A stretch of 64,000 nt of DNA from Brachyhypopomus gauderio (lineage: Eukaryota > Chordata > Actinopteri > Gymnotiformes > Hypopomidae), in the NCBI RefSeq assembly GCF_052324685.1, contig NC_135211.1:1711105-1775104 (forward strand). The letters run 5' to 3'. The position numbers and the translations under genes are program-made. Positions 49,139-61,737 of this stretch are shown here, piece after piece (within the stretch, counting starts at the first letter, position 1; each line of letters begins with the position of its first letter). The notes beneath the pieces are model-generated. The model was not told the DNA's origin, searched no databases, and worked only from the letters and a program-made list of their open reading frames with translations.

Positions 49139-49165
49139 ATGGTGGTTCGAGCCCACCCAGGGACG
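49092..49165 (+). tRNA. tRNA-Asn(GTT), unit 26, class C
   Basis: Intact body with the CACCGAAGC leader. Confidence 0.95.
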
Positions 49166-49254
49166 ATGTATGTTCCTTTCTCTTCTTTTTTAGACGTATT
49201 TTGCGCAAACAGATTAACTAAATTTCAACATTTCTCTCAAACAAATCAGCCTCT

Positions 49255-49327
49255 CGCCCAACGTGGGGCTCGAACCCACGACCCTGAGATAAAGAGTCTC
49301 ATGCTCTACCGACTGAGCTAGCCGGGC
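49255..49327 (-). tRNA. tRNA-Lys(CTT), unit 26, class C, A37T
   Basis: A37T at 49291; CGCTTAG follows at 49577. Confidence 0.9.
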
Positions 49328-50478
49328 GTTTTATGTAGGACCCCAAAAGCACTTGCTGTCGCCACATGTTGACATGTTGAGCAGGACCTGAGCTATGTTT
49401 GTGGAATTTGTGCAGAGACTAAAGACCTTCACCCTTAAACATTCACTAAACCTGGTGCATGATCTCACATCCCAGAGATTGAGAATCTGGCAAACTAACA
49501 ATCGAACTGGTCAGGTAACAGCAGCATTTGAAGTGGGGTCAAAAATGTACCATTAAAGGCACTTGACATCCCCGCTTAGTTTCGTTGCATAGCCTCTTTA
49601 TAGTTGTTGAAAAAACGTTTTGTAGCGGAAGAAAACATTAATTTACTGGAAGACAATCCAGTGATCGCTCTTAATATCAAAGTAAAACATGTACTCTGTC
49701 CTGATAAAATTTTGACCATGTGCATTTCACCTTGGGATTTAAAGTGTTTCCCGTTAGTCTGAGTACATCAGCTGAAGGCAGCTTAACTTCTTTTTTGGTT
49801 CTTGAAGTCTTTTTTTATTCTCATCCGAAAGGCATATTCTGTTCCAGAAAACATTGGGGATTCCAATGTATCAATGACCTAGTTGGGAAAATGATTGCTG
49901 AACTCTGTAATGATCCTGATCTCAGCAGTACCAAGTGCCACAAAGGTCCACAAATCAGTTTACTCATGTATTTTATTGCCTATGGTTTGGTTTGTAAATG
50001 TGTGTTGGTGATATGGATGCATTCATGACACCACATTTTCTGGACAAAATGCATCTTGGAGCAGAGCTCCTGCAGTGCTTCCATCAAATCTGTTTTGAAT
50101 AGGTTTTGGGTGCATTTTCACATATAATTTCAAAAGCGTCATATCTAAGAGGACATAACCCTGCAACTGAAGGCAAGGGAGCTACACTGTGTAAACTGGT
50201 GAAAATCATACACATTCCAATGACTGGTGGACAAAAGGATCAAAACTTTGACAGGAAAAGGGTCTACAAACTGACCTTTTGTTTGAAGACCTGCAGGTCT
50301 TGACAAGTGAGTAATTGAAGGAAGGGCAAATTTTAGACAAGCTAGCAGAAAAGTGTGAGTGACCTTGATGTTGCATCCTTTATGCATTGGCTCATTTCAT
50401 CAAAAGCCAGCAAACAGGAGGAATGTGCTTGTTGGGTTTTTCTTTTGAGGAAGAACTATGTAAGCACAGAAGCATCAG

Positions 50479-50484
50479 GTCTCT

Positions 50485-50525
<41 letters not shown>

Positions 50526-50552
50526 ATGGTGGTTCGAGCCCACCCAGGGACG
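50479..50552 (+). tRNA. tRNA-Asn(GTT), unit 27, class A
   Basis: Intact, CATCAGG leader. The upstream markers match those before unit 18, but the C56T and A71G changes are absent. Confidence 0.95.
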
Positions 50553-50641
50553 ATGTATGTTCCTTTCTCTTCTTTTTTAGACGTATTTTGCGCAAACAGA
50601 TTAACTAAATTTCAACATTTCTCTCAAACAAATCAGCCTCT

Positions 50642-50714
50642 CGCCCAACGTGGGGCTCGAACCCACGACCCTGAGATTAAGAGTCTCATGCTCTACCGAC
50701 TGAGCTAGCCGGGC
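50642..50714 (-). tRNA. tRNA-Lys(CTT), unit 27, class A
   Basis: Intact; the following spacer carries the GGATTAAAAGGG double change. Confidence 0.95.
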
Positions 50715-51865
50715 GTTTTATGTAGGACCCCAAAAGCACTTGCTGTCGCCACATGTTGACATGTTGAGCAGGACCTGAGCTATGTTTGTGGAATTTGTGC
50801 AGAGACTAAAGACCTTCACCCTTAAACATTCACTAAACCTGGTGCATGATCTCACATCCCAGAGATTGAGAATCTGGCAAACTAACAATCGAACTGGTCA
50901 GGTAACAGCAGCATTTGAAGTGGGGTCAAAAATGTACCATTAAAGGCACTTGACATCCCCGCTCAGTTTCGTTGCATAGCCTCTTTATAGTTGTTGAAAA
51001 AACGTTTTGTAGCGGAAGAAAACATTAATTTACTGGAAGACAATCCAGTGATCGCTCTTAATATCAAAGTAAAACATGTACTCTGTCCTGATAAAATTTT
51101 GACCATGTGCATTTCACCTTGGGATTAAAAGGGTTTCCCGTTAGTCTGAGTACATCAGCTGAAGGCAGCTTAACTTCTTTTTTGGTTCTTGAAGTCTTTT
51201 TTTATTCTCATCCGAAAGGCATATTCTGTTCCAGAAAACATTGGGGATTCCAATGTATCAATGACCTAGTTGGGAAAATGATTGCTGAACTCTGTAATGA
51301 TCCTGATCTCAGCAGTACCAAGTGCCACAAAGGTCCACAAATCAGTTTACTCATGTATTTTATTGCCTATGGTTTGGTTTGTAAATGTGTGTTGGTGATA
51401 TGGATGCATTCATGACACCACATTTTCTGGACAAAATGCGTCTTGGAGCAGAGCTCCTGCAGTGCTTCCATCAAATCTGTTTTGAATAGGTTTTGGGTGC
51501 ATTTTCACATATAATTTCAAAAGCGTCATATCTAAGAGGACATAACCCTGCAACTGAAGGCAAGGGAGCTACACTGTGTAAACTGGTGAAAATCATACAC
51601 ATTCCGATGACTGGTGGACAAAAGGATCAAAACTTTGACAGGAAAAGGGTCTACAAACTGACCTTTTGTTTGAAGACCTGCAGGTCTTGACAAGTGAGTA
51701 ATAGAAGGAAGGGCAAATTTTAGACAAGCTAGCAGAAAAGTGTGAGTGACCTTGATGTTGCATTCTTTATGCATTGGCTCATTTCATCAAAAGCCAGCAA
51801 ACAGGAGGAATGTGCTTGTTGGGTTTTTCTTTTGAGGAAGAACTATGTAAGCACAGAAGCATCTG

Positions 51866-51871
51866 GTCTCT

Positions 51872-51912
<41 letters not shown>

Positions 51913-51939
51913 ATGGTGGTTCGGGCCCACCCAGGGAAG
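51866..51939 (+). tRNA. tRNA-Asn(GTT), unit 28, class B, probably non-functional
   Basis: A58G at 51924 and C72A at 51938; opens the second 4161-bp block. Confidence 0.85.
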
Positions 51940-52028
51940 ATGTGTGTTCCTTTCTCTTCTTTTTTAGACGTATTTTGCGCAAACAGATTAACTAAATTTC
52001 AACATTTCTCTCAAACAAATCAGCCTCT

Positions 52029-52101
52029 CGCCCAACGTGGGGCTCGAACCCACGACCCTGAGATTAAGAGTCTCATGCTCTACCGACTGAGCGAGCCGGA
52101 C
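52029..52101 (-). tRNA. tRNA-Lys(CTT), unit 28, class B variant
   Basis: C2T at 52100 and A9C at 52093. Confidence 0.87.
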
Positions 52102-53252
52102 GTTTTTTGTAGGACCCCAAAAGCACTTGCTGTTGCCACATGTTGACATGTTGAGCAGGACCTGAGCTATGTTTGTGGAATTTGTGCAGAGACTAAAGAC
52201 CTTCACCCTTAAACATTCACTAAACCTGGTGCATGATCTCACATCCCAGAGATTGAGAATCTGGCAAACTAACAATCGAACTGGTCAGGTAACAGCAGCA
52301 TTTGAAGTGGGGTCAAAAATGTACCATTAAAGGCACTTGACATCCCCGCTCAGTTTCGTTGCATAGCCTCTTTATAGTTGTTGAAAAAACATTTTGTAGC
52401 GGAAGAAAACATTAATTTACTGGAAGACAATCCAGTGATCGCTCTTAATATCAAAGTAAAACATGTACTCTGTCCTGATAAAATTTTGACCATGTGCATT
52501 TCACCTTGGGATTTAAAGTGTTTCCCGTTAGTCTGAGTACATCAGCTGAAGGCAGCTTAACTTCTTTTTTGGTTCTTGAAGTCTTTTTTTATTCTCATCC
52601 GAAAGGCATATTCTGTTCCAGAAAACATTGGGGATTCCAATGTATCAATGACCTAGTTGGGAAAATGATTGCTGAACTCTGTAATGATCCTGATCTCAGC
52701 AGTACCAAGTGCCACAAAGGTCCACAAATCAGTTTACTCATGTATTTTATTGCCTATGGTTTGGTTTGTAAATGTGTGTTGGTGATATGGATGCATTCAT
52801 GACACCACATTTTCTGGACAAAATGCGTCTTGGAGCAGAGCTCCTGCAGTGCTTCCATCAAATCTGTTTTGAATAGGTTTTGGGTGCATTTTCACATATA
52901 ATTTCAAAAGCGTCATATCTAAGAGGACATAACCCTGCAACTGAAGGCAAGGGAGCTACACTGTGTAAACTGGTGAAAATCATACACATTCCGATGACTG
53001 GTGGACAAAAGGATCAAAACTGTGACAGGAAAAGGGTCTACAAACTGACCTTTTGTTTGAAGACCTGCAGGTCGTGACAAGTGAGTAATTGAAGGAAGGG
53101 CAAATTTTAGACAAGCTAGCAGAAAAGTGTGAGTGACCTTGATGTTGCATCCTTTATGCATTGGCTCATTTCATCAAAAGCCAGCAAACAGGTGGAATGT
53201 GCTTGTTGGGTTTTTCTTTTGAGGAAGAACTATGTAAGCACCGAAGCATCTG

Positions 53253-53258
53253 GTCTCT

Positions 53259-53299
<41 letters not shown>

Positions 53300-53326
53300 A
53301 TGGTGGTTCGAGCCCACCCAGGGACG
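53253..53326 (+). tRNA. tRNA-Asn(GTT), unit 29, class C
   Basis: Intact body with the CACCGAAGC leader. Confidence 0.95.
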
Positions 53327-53415
53327 ATGTATGTTCCTTTCTCTTCTTTTTTAGACGTATTTTGCGCAAACAGATTAACTAAATTTCAACATTTCTCTCA
53401 AACAAATCAGCCTCT

Positions 53416-53488
53416 CGCCCAACGTGGGGCTCGAACCCACGACCCTGAGATAAAGAGTCTCATGCTCTACCGACTGAGCTAGCCGGGC
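53416..53488 (-). tRNA. tRNA-Lys(CTT), unit 29, class C, A37T
   Basis: A37T at 53452; CGCTTAG follows at 53738. Confidence 0.9.
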
Positions 53489-54639
53489 GTTTTATGTAGG
53501 ACCCCAAAAGCACTTGCTGTCGCCACATGTTGACATGTTGAGCAGGACCTGAGCTATGTTTGTGGAATTTGTGCAGAGACTAAAGACCTTCACCCTTAAA
53601 CATTCACTAAACCTGGTGCATGATCTCACATCCCAGAGATTGAGAATCTGGCAAACTAACAATCGAACTGGTCAGGTAACAGCAGCATTTGAAGTGGGGT
53701 CAAAAATGTACCATTAAAGGCACTTGACATCCCCGCTTAGTTTCGTTGCATAGCCTCTTTATAGTTGTTGAAAAAACGTTTTGTAGCGGAAGAAAACATT
53801 AATTTACTGGAAGACAATCCAGTGATCGCTCTTAATATCAAAGTAAAACATGTACTCTGTCCTGATAAAATTTTGACCATGTGCATTTCACCTTGGGATT
53901 TAAAGTGTTTCCCGTTAGTCTGAGTACATCAGCTGAAGGCAGCTTAACTTCTTTTTTGGTTCTTGAAGTCTTTTTTTATTCTCATCCGAAAGGCATATTC
54001 TGTTCCAGAAAACATTGGGGATTCCAATGTATCAATGACCTAGTTGGGAAAATGATTGCTGAACTCTGTAATGATCCTGATCTCAGCAGTACCAAGTGCC
54101 ACAAAGGTCCACAAATCAGTTTACTCATGTATTTTATTGCCTATGGTTTGGTTTGTAAATGTGTGTTGGTGATATGGATGCATTCATGACACCACATTTT
54201 CTGGACAAAATGCATCTTGGAGCAGAGCTCCTGCAGTGCTTCCATCAAATCTGTTTTGAATAGGTTTTGGGTGCATTTTCACATATAATTTCAAAAGCGT
54301 CATATCTAAGAGGACATAACCCTGCAACTGAAGGCAAGGGAGCTACACTGTGTAAACTGGTGAAAATCATACACATTCCAATGACTGGTGGACAAAAGGA
54401 TCAAAACTTTGACAGGAAAAGGGTCTACAAACTGACCTTTTGTTTGAAGACCTGCAGGTCTTGACAAGTGAGTAATTGAAGGAAGGGCAAATTTTAGACA
54501 AGCTAGCAGAAAAGTGTGAGTGACCTTGATGTTGCATCCTTTATGCATTGGCTCATTTCATCAAAAGCCAGCAAACAGGAGGAATGTGCTTGTTGGGTTT
54601 TTCTTTTGAGGAAGAACTATGTAAGCACAGAAGCATCAG

Positions 54640-54645
54640 GTCTCT

Positions 54646-54686
<41 letters not shown>

Positions 54687-54713
54687 ATGGTGGTTCGAGC
54701 CCACCCAGGGACG
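54640..54713 (+). tRNA. tRNA-Asn(GTT), unit 30, class A
   Basis: Intact, CATCAGG leader. Confidence 0.95.
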
Positions 54714-54802
54714 ATGTATGTTCCTTTCTCTTCTTTTTTAGACGTATTTTGCGCAAACAGATTAACTAAATTTCAACATTTCTCTCAAACAAATCAGCCT
54801 CT

Positions 54803-54875
54803 CGCCCAACGTGGGGCTCGAACCCACGACCCTGAGATTAAGAGTCTCATGCTCTACCGACTGAGCTAGCCGGGC
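54803..54875 (-). tRNA. tRNA-Lys(CTT), unit 30, class A
   Basis: Intact; the spacer has the GGATTAAAAGGG change at 55288/55293. Confidence 0.95.
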
Positions 54876-56026
54876 GTTTTATGTAGGACCCCAAAAGCAC
54901 TTGCTGTCGCCACATGTTGACATGTTGAGCAGGACCTGAGCTATGTTTGTGGAATTTGTGCAGAGACTAAAGACCTTCACCCTTAAACATTCACTAAACC
55001 TGGTGCATGATCTCACATCCCAGAGATTGAGAATCTGGCAAACTAACAATCGAACTGGTCAGGTAACAGCAGCATTTGAAGTGGGGTCAAAAATGTACCA
55101 TTAAAGGCACTTGACATCCCCGCTCAGTTTCGTTGCATAGCCTCTTTATAGTTGTTGAAAAAACGTTTTGTAGCGGAAGAAAACATTAATTTACTGGAAG
55201 ACAATCCAGTGATCGCTCTTAATATCAAAGTAAAACATGTACTCTGTCCTGATAAAATTTTGACCATGTGCATTTCACCTTGGGATTAAAAGGGTTTCCC
55301 GTTAGTCTGAGTACATCAGCTGAAGGCAGCTTAACTTCTTTTTTGGTTCTTGAAGTCTTTTTTTATTCTCATCCGAAAGGCATATTCTGTTCCAGAAAAC
55401 ATTGGGGATTCCAATGTATCAATGACCTAGTTGGGAAAATGATTGCTGAACTCTGTAATGATCCTGATCTCAGCAGTACCAAGTGCCACAAAGGTCCACA
55501 AATCAGTTTACTCATGTATTTTATTGCCTATGGTTTGGTTTGTAAATGTGTGTTGGTGATATGGATGCATTCATGACACCACATTTTCTGGACAAAATGC
55601 GTCTTGGAGCAGAGCTCCTGCAGTGCTTCCATCAAATCTGTTTTGAATAGGTTTTGGGTGCATTTTCACATATAATTTCAAAAGCGTCATATCTAAGAGG
55701 ACATAACCCTGCAACTGAAGGCAAGGGAGCTACACTGTGTAAACTGGTGAAAATCATACACATTCCGATGACTGGTGGACAAAAGGATCAAAACTTTGAC
55801 AGGAAAAGGGTCTACAAACTGACCTTTTGTTTGAAGACCTGCAGGTCTTGACAAGTGAGTAATAGAAGGAAGGGCAAATTTTAGACAAGCTAGCAGAAAA
55901 GTGTGAGTGACCTTGATGTTGCATCCTTTATGCATTGGCTCATTTCATCAAAAGCCAGCAAACAGGAGGAATGTGCTTGTTGGGTTTTTCTTTTGAGGAA
56001 GAACTATGTAAGCACAGAAGCATCTG

Positions 56027-56032
56027 GTCTCT

Positions 56033-56073
<41 letters not shown>

Positions 56074-56100
56074 ATGGTGGTTCGGGCCCACCCAGGGAAG
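56027..56100 (+). tRNA. tRNA-Asn(GTT), unit 31, class B, probably non-functional
   Basis: A58G at 56085 and C72A at 56099; opens the third block. Confidence 0.85.
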
Positions 56101-56189
56101 ATGTGTGTTCCTTTCTCTTCTTTTTTAGACGTATTTTGCGCAAACAGATTAACTAAATTTCAACATTTCTCTCAAACAAATCAGCCTCT

Positions 56190-56262
56190 CGCCCAACGTG
56201 GGGCTCGAACCCACGACCCTGAGATTAAGAGTCTCATGCTCTACCGACTGAGCGAGCCGGAC
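56190..56262 (-). tRNA. tRNA-Lys(CTT), unit 31, class B variant
   Basis: C2T at 56261 and A9C at 56254. Confidence 0.87.
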
Positions 56263-57413
56263 GTTTTTTGTAGGACCCCAAAAGCACTTGCTGTTGCCAC
56301 ATGTTGACATGTTGAGCAGGACCTGAGCTATGTTTGTGGAATTTGTGCAGAGACTAAAGACCTTCACCCTTAAACATTCACTAAACCTGGTGCATGATCT
56401 CACATCCCAGAGATTGAGAATCTGGCAAACTAACAATCGAACTGGTCAGGTAACAGCAGCATTTGAAGTGGGGTCAAAAATGTACCATTAAAGGCACTTG
56501 ACATCCCCGCTCAGTTTCGTTGCATAGCCTCTTTATAGTTGTTGAAAAAACATTTTGTAGCGGAAGAAAACATTAATTTACTGGAAGACAATCCAGTGAT
56601 CGCTCTTAATATCAAAGTAAAACATGTACTCTGTCCTGATAAAATTTTGACCATGTGCATTTCACCTTGGGATTTAAAGTGTTTCCCGTTAGTCTGAGTA
56701 CATCAGCTGAAGGCAGCTTAACTTCTTTTTTGGTTCTTGAAGTCTTTTTTTATTCTCATCCGAAAGGCATATTCTGTTCCAGAAAACATTGGGGATTCCA
56801 ATGTATCAATGACCTAGTTGGGAAAATGATTGCTGAACTCTGTAATGATCCTGATCTCAGCAGTACCAAGTGCCACAAAGGTCCACAAATCAGTTTACTC
56901 ATGTATTTTATTGCCTATGGTTTGGTTTGTAAATGTGTGTTGGTGATATGGATGCATTCATGACACCACATTTTCTGGACAAAATGCGTCTTGGAGCAGA
57001 GCTCCTGCAGTGCTTCCATCAAATCTGTTTTGAATAGGTTTTGGGTGCATTTTCACATATAATTTCAAAAGCGTCATATCTAAGAGGACATAACCCTGCA
57101 ACTGAAGGCAAGGGAGCTACACTGTGTAAACTGGTGAAAATCATACACATTCCGATGACTGGTGGACAAAAGGATCAAAACTGTGACAGGAAAAGGGTCT
57201 ACAAACTGACCTTTTGTTTGAAGACCTGCAGGTCGTGACAAGTGAGTAATTGAAGGAAGGGCAAATTTTAGACAAGCTAGCAGAAAAGTGTGAGTGACCT
57301 TGATGTTGCATCCTTTATGCATTGGCTCATTTCATCAAAAGCCAGCAAACAGGTGGAATGTGCTTGTTGGGTTTTTCTTTTGAGGAAGAACTATGTAAGC
57401 ACCGAAGCATCTG

Positions 57414-57419
57414 GTCTCT

Positions 57420-57460
<41 letters not shown>

Positions 57461-57487
57461 ATGGTGGTTCGAGCCCACCCAGGGACG
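57414..57487 (+). tRNA. tRNA-Asn(GTT), unit 32, class C
   Basis: Intact body with the CACCGAAGC leader. Confidence 0.95.
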
Positions 57488-57576
57488 ATGTATGTTCCTT
57501 TCTCTTCTTTTTTAGACGTATTTTGCGCAAACAGATTAACTAAATTTCAACATTTCTCTCAAACAAATCAGCCTCT

Positions 57577-57649
57577 CGCCCAACGTGGGGCTCGAACCCA
57601 CGACCCTGAGATAAAGAGTCTCATGCTCTACCGACTGAGCTAGCCGGGC
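57577..57649 (-). tRNA. tRNA-Lys(CTT), unit 32, class C, A37T
   Basis: A37T at 57613; CGCTTAG follows at 57899. Confidence 0.9.
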
Positions 57650-58800
57650 GTTTTATGTAGGACCCCAAAAGCACTTGCTGTCGCCACATGTTGACATGTT
57701 GAGCAGGACCTGAGCTATGTTTGTGGAATTTGTGCAGAGACTAAAGACCTTCACCCTTAAACATTCACTAAACCTGGTGCATGATCTCACATCCCAGAGA
57801 TTGAGAATCTGGCAAACTAACAATCGAACTGGTCAGGTAACAGCAGCATTTGAAGTGGGGTCAAAAATGTACCATTAAAGGCACTTGACATCCCCGCTTA
57901 GTTTCGTTGCATAGCCTCTTTATAGTTGTTGAAAAAACGTTTTGTAGCGGAAGAAAACATTAATTTACTGGAAGACAATCCAGTGATCGCTCTTAATATC
58001 AAAGTAAAACATGTACTCTGTCCTGATAAAATTTTGACCATGTGCATTTCACCTTGGGATTTAAAGTGTTTCCCGTTAGTCTGAGTACATCAGCTGAAGG
58101 CAGCTTAACTTCTTTTTTGGTTCTTGAAGTCTTTTTTTATTCTCATCCGAAAGGCATATTCTGTTCCAGAAAACATTGGGGATTCCAATGTATCAATGAC
58201 CTAGTTGGGAAAATGATTGCTGAACTCTGTAATGATCCTGATCTCAGCAGTACCAAGTGCCACAAAGGTCCACAAATCAGTTTACTCATGTATTTTATTG
58301 CCTATGGTTTGGTTTGTAAATGTGTGTTGGTGATATGGATGCATTCATGACACCACATTTTCTGGACAAAATGCATCTTGGAGCAGAGCTCCTGCAGTGC
58401 TTCCATCAAATCTGTTTTGAATAGGTTTTGGGTGCATTTTCACATATAATTTCAAAAGCGTCATATCTAAGAGGACATAACCCTGCAACTGAAGGCAAGG
58501 GAGCTACACTGTGTAAACTGGTGAAAATCATACACATTCCGATGACTGGTGGACAAAAGGATCAAAACTTTGACAGGAAAAGGGTCTACAAACTGACCTT
58601 TTGTTTGAAGACCTGCAGGTCTTGACAAGTGAGTAATTGAAGGAAGGGCAAATTTTAGACAAGCTAGCAGAAAAGTGTGAGTGACCTTGTTGTTGCATCC
58701 TTTATGCATTGGCTCATTTCATCAAAAGCCAGCAAACAGGAGGAATGTGCTTGTTGGGTTTTTCTTTTGAGGAAGAACTATGTAAGCACAGAAGCATCTG

Positions 58801-58874
58801 GTCTCTGTGGCGCAATTGGTTAGCGCGTTCGGCTGTTAACCGAAAGGATGGTGGTTCGAGCCCACCCAGGGAAA
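58801..58874 (+). tRNA. tRNA-Asn(GTT), unit 33, class D, probably non-functional
   Basis: C17T at 58817 (D loop, mild), C72A at 58873 (G1-A72 mismatch) and G73A at 58874. G73 is an identity base for AsnRS, so A73 together with the open first pair should impair charging. A58 and the B box are standard, so transcription may continue. It is the only unit with both this Asn damage and the Lys A37T change. Confidence 0.83.
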
Positions 58875-58963
58875 ATGTATGTTCCTTTCTCTTCTTTTTT
58901 AGACGTATTTTGCGCAAACAGATTAACTAAATTTCAACATTTCTCTCAAACAAATCAGCCTCT

Positions 58964-59036
58964 CGCCCAACGTGGGGCTCGAACCCACGACCCTGAGATA
59001 AAGAGTCTCATGCTCTACCGACTGAGCTAGCCGGGC
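58964..59036 (-). tRNA. tRNA-Lys(CTT), unit 33, class D, A37T
   Basis: A37T at 59000, the sixth and rightmost copy with this change. The leader keeps CATAAAAC. Confidence 0.9.
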
Positions 59037-60187
59037 GTTTTATGTAGGACCCCAAAAGCACTTGCTGTCGCCACATGTTGACATGTTGAGCAGGACCTGA
59101 GCTATGTTTGTGGAATTTGTGCAGAGACTAAAGACCTTCACCCTTAAACATTCACTAAACCTGGTGCATGATCTCACATCCCAGAGATTGAGAATCTGGC
59201 AAACTAACAATCGAACTGGTCAGGTAACAGCAGCATTTGAAGTGGGGTCAAAAATGTACCATTAAAGGCACTTGACATCCCCGCTCAGTTTCGTTGCATA
59301 GCCTCTTTATAGTTGTTGAAAAAACGTTTTGTAGCGGAAGAAAACATTAATTTACTGGAAGACAATCCAGTGATCGCTCTTAATATCAAAGTAAAACATG
59401 TACTCTGTCCTGATAAAATTTTGACCATGTGCATTTCACCTTGGGATTTAAAGTGTTTCCCGTTAGTCTGAGTACATCAGCTGAAGGCAGCTTAACTTCT
59501 TTTTTGGTTCTTGAAGTCTTTTTTTATTCTCATCCGAAAGGCATATTCTGTTCCAGAAAACATTGGGGATTCCAATGTATCAATGACCTAGTTGGGAAAA
59601 TGATTGCTGAACTCTGTAATGATCCTGATCTCAGCAGTACCAAGTGCCACAAAGGTCCACAAATCAGTTTACTCATGTATTTTATTGCCTATGGTTTGGT
59701 TTGTAAATGTGTGTTGGTGATATGGATGCATTCATGACACCACATTTTCTGGACAAAATGCATCTTGGAGCAGAGCTCCTGCAGTGCTTCCATCAAATCT
59801 GTTTTGAATAGGTTTTGGGTGCATTTTCACATATAATTTCAAAAGCGTCATATCTAAGAGGACATAACCCTGCAACTGAAGGCAAGGGAGCTACACTGTG
59901 TAAACTGGTGAAAATCATACACATTCCGATGACTGGTGGACAAAAGGATCAAAACTTTGACAGGAAAAGGGTCTACAAACTGACCTTTTGTTTGAAGACC
60001 TGCAGGTCTTGACAAGTGAGTAATTGAAGGAAGGGCAAATTTTAGACAAGCTAGCAGAAAAGTGTGAGTGACCTTGTTGTTGCATCCTTTATGCATTGGC
60101 TCATTTCATCAAAAGCCAGCAAACAGGAGGAATGTGCTTGTTGGGTTTTTCTTTTGAGGAAGAACTATGTAAGCACAGAAGCATCTG

Positions 60188-60193
60188 GTCTCT

Positions 60194-60234
<41 letters not shown>

Positions 60235-60261
60235 ATGGTGGTTCGAGCCCACCCAGGGAAG
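60188..60261 (+). tRNA. tRNA-Asn(GTT), unit 34, class E (C72A)
   Basis: Only C72A (60260) departs from the standard gene; A58 is present. The first pair is a G-A mismatch. It looks intermediate between classes A and B. Confidence 0.87.
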
Positions 60262-60350
60262 ATGTATGTTCCTTTCTCTTCTTTTTTAGACGTATTTTGC
60301 GCAAACAGATTAACTAAATTTCAACATTTCTCTCAAACAAATCAGCCTCT

Positions 60351-60423
60351 CGCCCAACGTGGGGCTCGAACCCACGACCCTGAGATTAAGAGTCTCATGC
60401 TCTACCGACTGAGCTAGCCGGGC
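60351..60423 (-). tRNA. tRNA-Lys(CTT), unit 34, class E, standard body
   Basis: Intact body, but the leader is CAAAAAAC as in class B, so this leader change is separable from the C2T/A9C changes. Confidence 0.95.
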
Positions 60424-61574
60424 GTTTTTTGTAGGACCCCAAAAGCACTTGCTGTCGCCACATGTTGACATGTTGAGCAGGACCTGAGCTATGTTTGTGG
60501 AATTTGTGCAGAGACTAAAGACCTTCACACTTAAACATTCACTAAACCTGGTGCATGATCTCACATCCCAGAGATTGAGAATCTGGCAAACTAACAATCG
60601 AACTGGTCAGGTAACAGCAGCATTTGAAGTGGGGTCAAAAATGTACCATTAAAGGCACTTGACATCCCCGCTCAGTTTCGTTGCATAGCCTCTTTATAGT
60701 TGTTGAAAAAACGTTTTGTAGCGGAAGAAAACATTAATTTACTGGAAGACAATCCAGTGATCGCTCTTAATATCAAAGTAAAACATGTACTCTGTCCTGA
60801 TAAAATTTTGACCATGTGCATTTCACCTTGGGATTTAAAGTGTTTCCCGTTAGTCTGAGTACATCAGCTGAAGGCAGCTTAACTTCTTTTTTGGTTCTTG
60901 AAGTCTTTTTTAATTCTCATCCGAAAGGCATATTCTGTTCCAGAAAACATTGGGGATTCCAATGTATCAATGACCTAGTTGGGAAAATGATTGCTGAACT
61001 CTGTAATGATCCTGATCTCAGCAGTACCAAGTGCCACAAAGGTCCACAAATCAGTTTACTCATGTATTTTATTGCCTATGGTTTGGTTTGTAAATGTGTG
61101 TTGGTGATATGGATGCATTCATGACACCACATTTTCTGGACAAAATGCGTCTTGGAGCAGAGCTCCTGCAGTGCTTCCATCAAATCTGTTTTGAATAGGT
61201 TTTGGGTGCATTTTCACATATAATTTCAAAAGCGTCATATCTAAGAGGACATAACCCTGCAACTGAAGGCAAGGGAGCTACACTGTGTAAACTGGTGAAA
61301 ATCATACACATTCCGATGACTGGTGGACAAAAGGATCAAAACTGTGACAGGAAAAGGGTCTACAAACTGACCTTTTGTTTGAAGACCTGCAGGTCTTGAC
61401 AAGTGAGTAATTGAAGGAAGGGCAAATTTTAGACAAGCTAGCAGAAAAGTGTGAGTGACCTTGATGTTGCATCCTTTATGCATTGGCTCATTTCATCAAA
61501 AGCCAGCAAACAGGAGGAATGTGCTTGTTGGGTTTTTCTTTTGAGGAAGAACTATGTAAGCACAGAAGCATCTG

Positions 61575-61580
61575 GTCTCT

Positions 61581-61621
<41 letters not shown>

Positions 61622-61648
61622 ATGGTGGTTCGAGCCCACCCAGGGAAG
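61575..61648 (+). tRNA. tRNA-Asn(GTT), unit 35, class E (C72A)
   Basis: C72A at 61647, A58 present. Upstream it shares GTGACAGG (61344) with class C but not the GGTCGTGAC or CACCGAAGC changes. The intergenic GCGCAAACAG reads GCGGAAACAG near 61689. Confidence 0.87.
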
Positions 61649-61737
61649 ATGTATGTTCCTTTCTCTTCTTTTTTAGACGTATTTTGCGGAAACAGATTAA
61701 CTAAATTTCAACATTTCTCTCAAACAAATCAGCCTCT

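Larger units (their letters stand above)
47705..51865. repeat. Three-unit 4161-bp higher-order repeat, copy 1 (units 25-27, B C A)
   Basis: Rare markers link this block to the next one at exactly 4161 bp: CATTCTTT at 47603 (just upstream of the block) and 51764; a T in CGCTTAG at 49577 and 53738; and the double change giving GGATTAAAAGGG at 51127/51132 and 55288/55293. Confidence 0.85.
51866..56026. repeat. Three-unit 4161-bp higher-order repeat, copy 2 (units 28-30, B C A)
   Basis: It carries the GGATTAAAAGGG, CGCTTAG and ATTCCAATGACTGG markers of copy 1 at the same offsets. At 55925 the CATCC form has returned, so the shared CATTC marker does not continue into copy 3. Confidence 0.85.
56027..60187. 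repeat. Three-unit 4161-bp higher-order repeat, copy 3, diverged (units 31-33, B C D)
   Basis: Units 31 and 32 repeat the B-C order, including CGCTTAG at 57899 and GTGACAGG at 57183. The third unit is class D where the other copies have class A. It lacks ATTCCAATG (58540) and the GGATTAAAAGGG change, so the repeat decays or recombines here. Confidence 0.7.
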
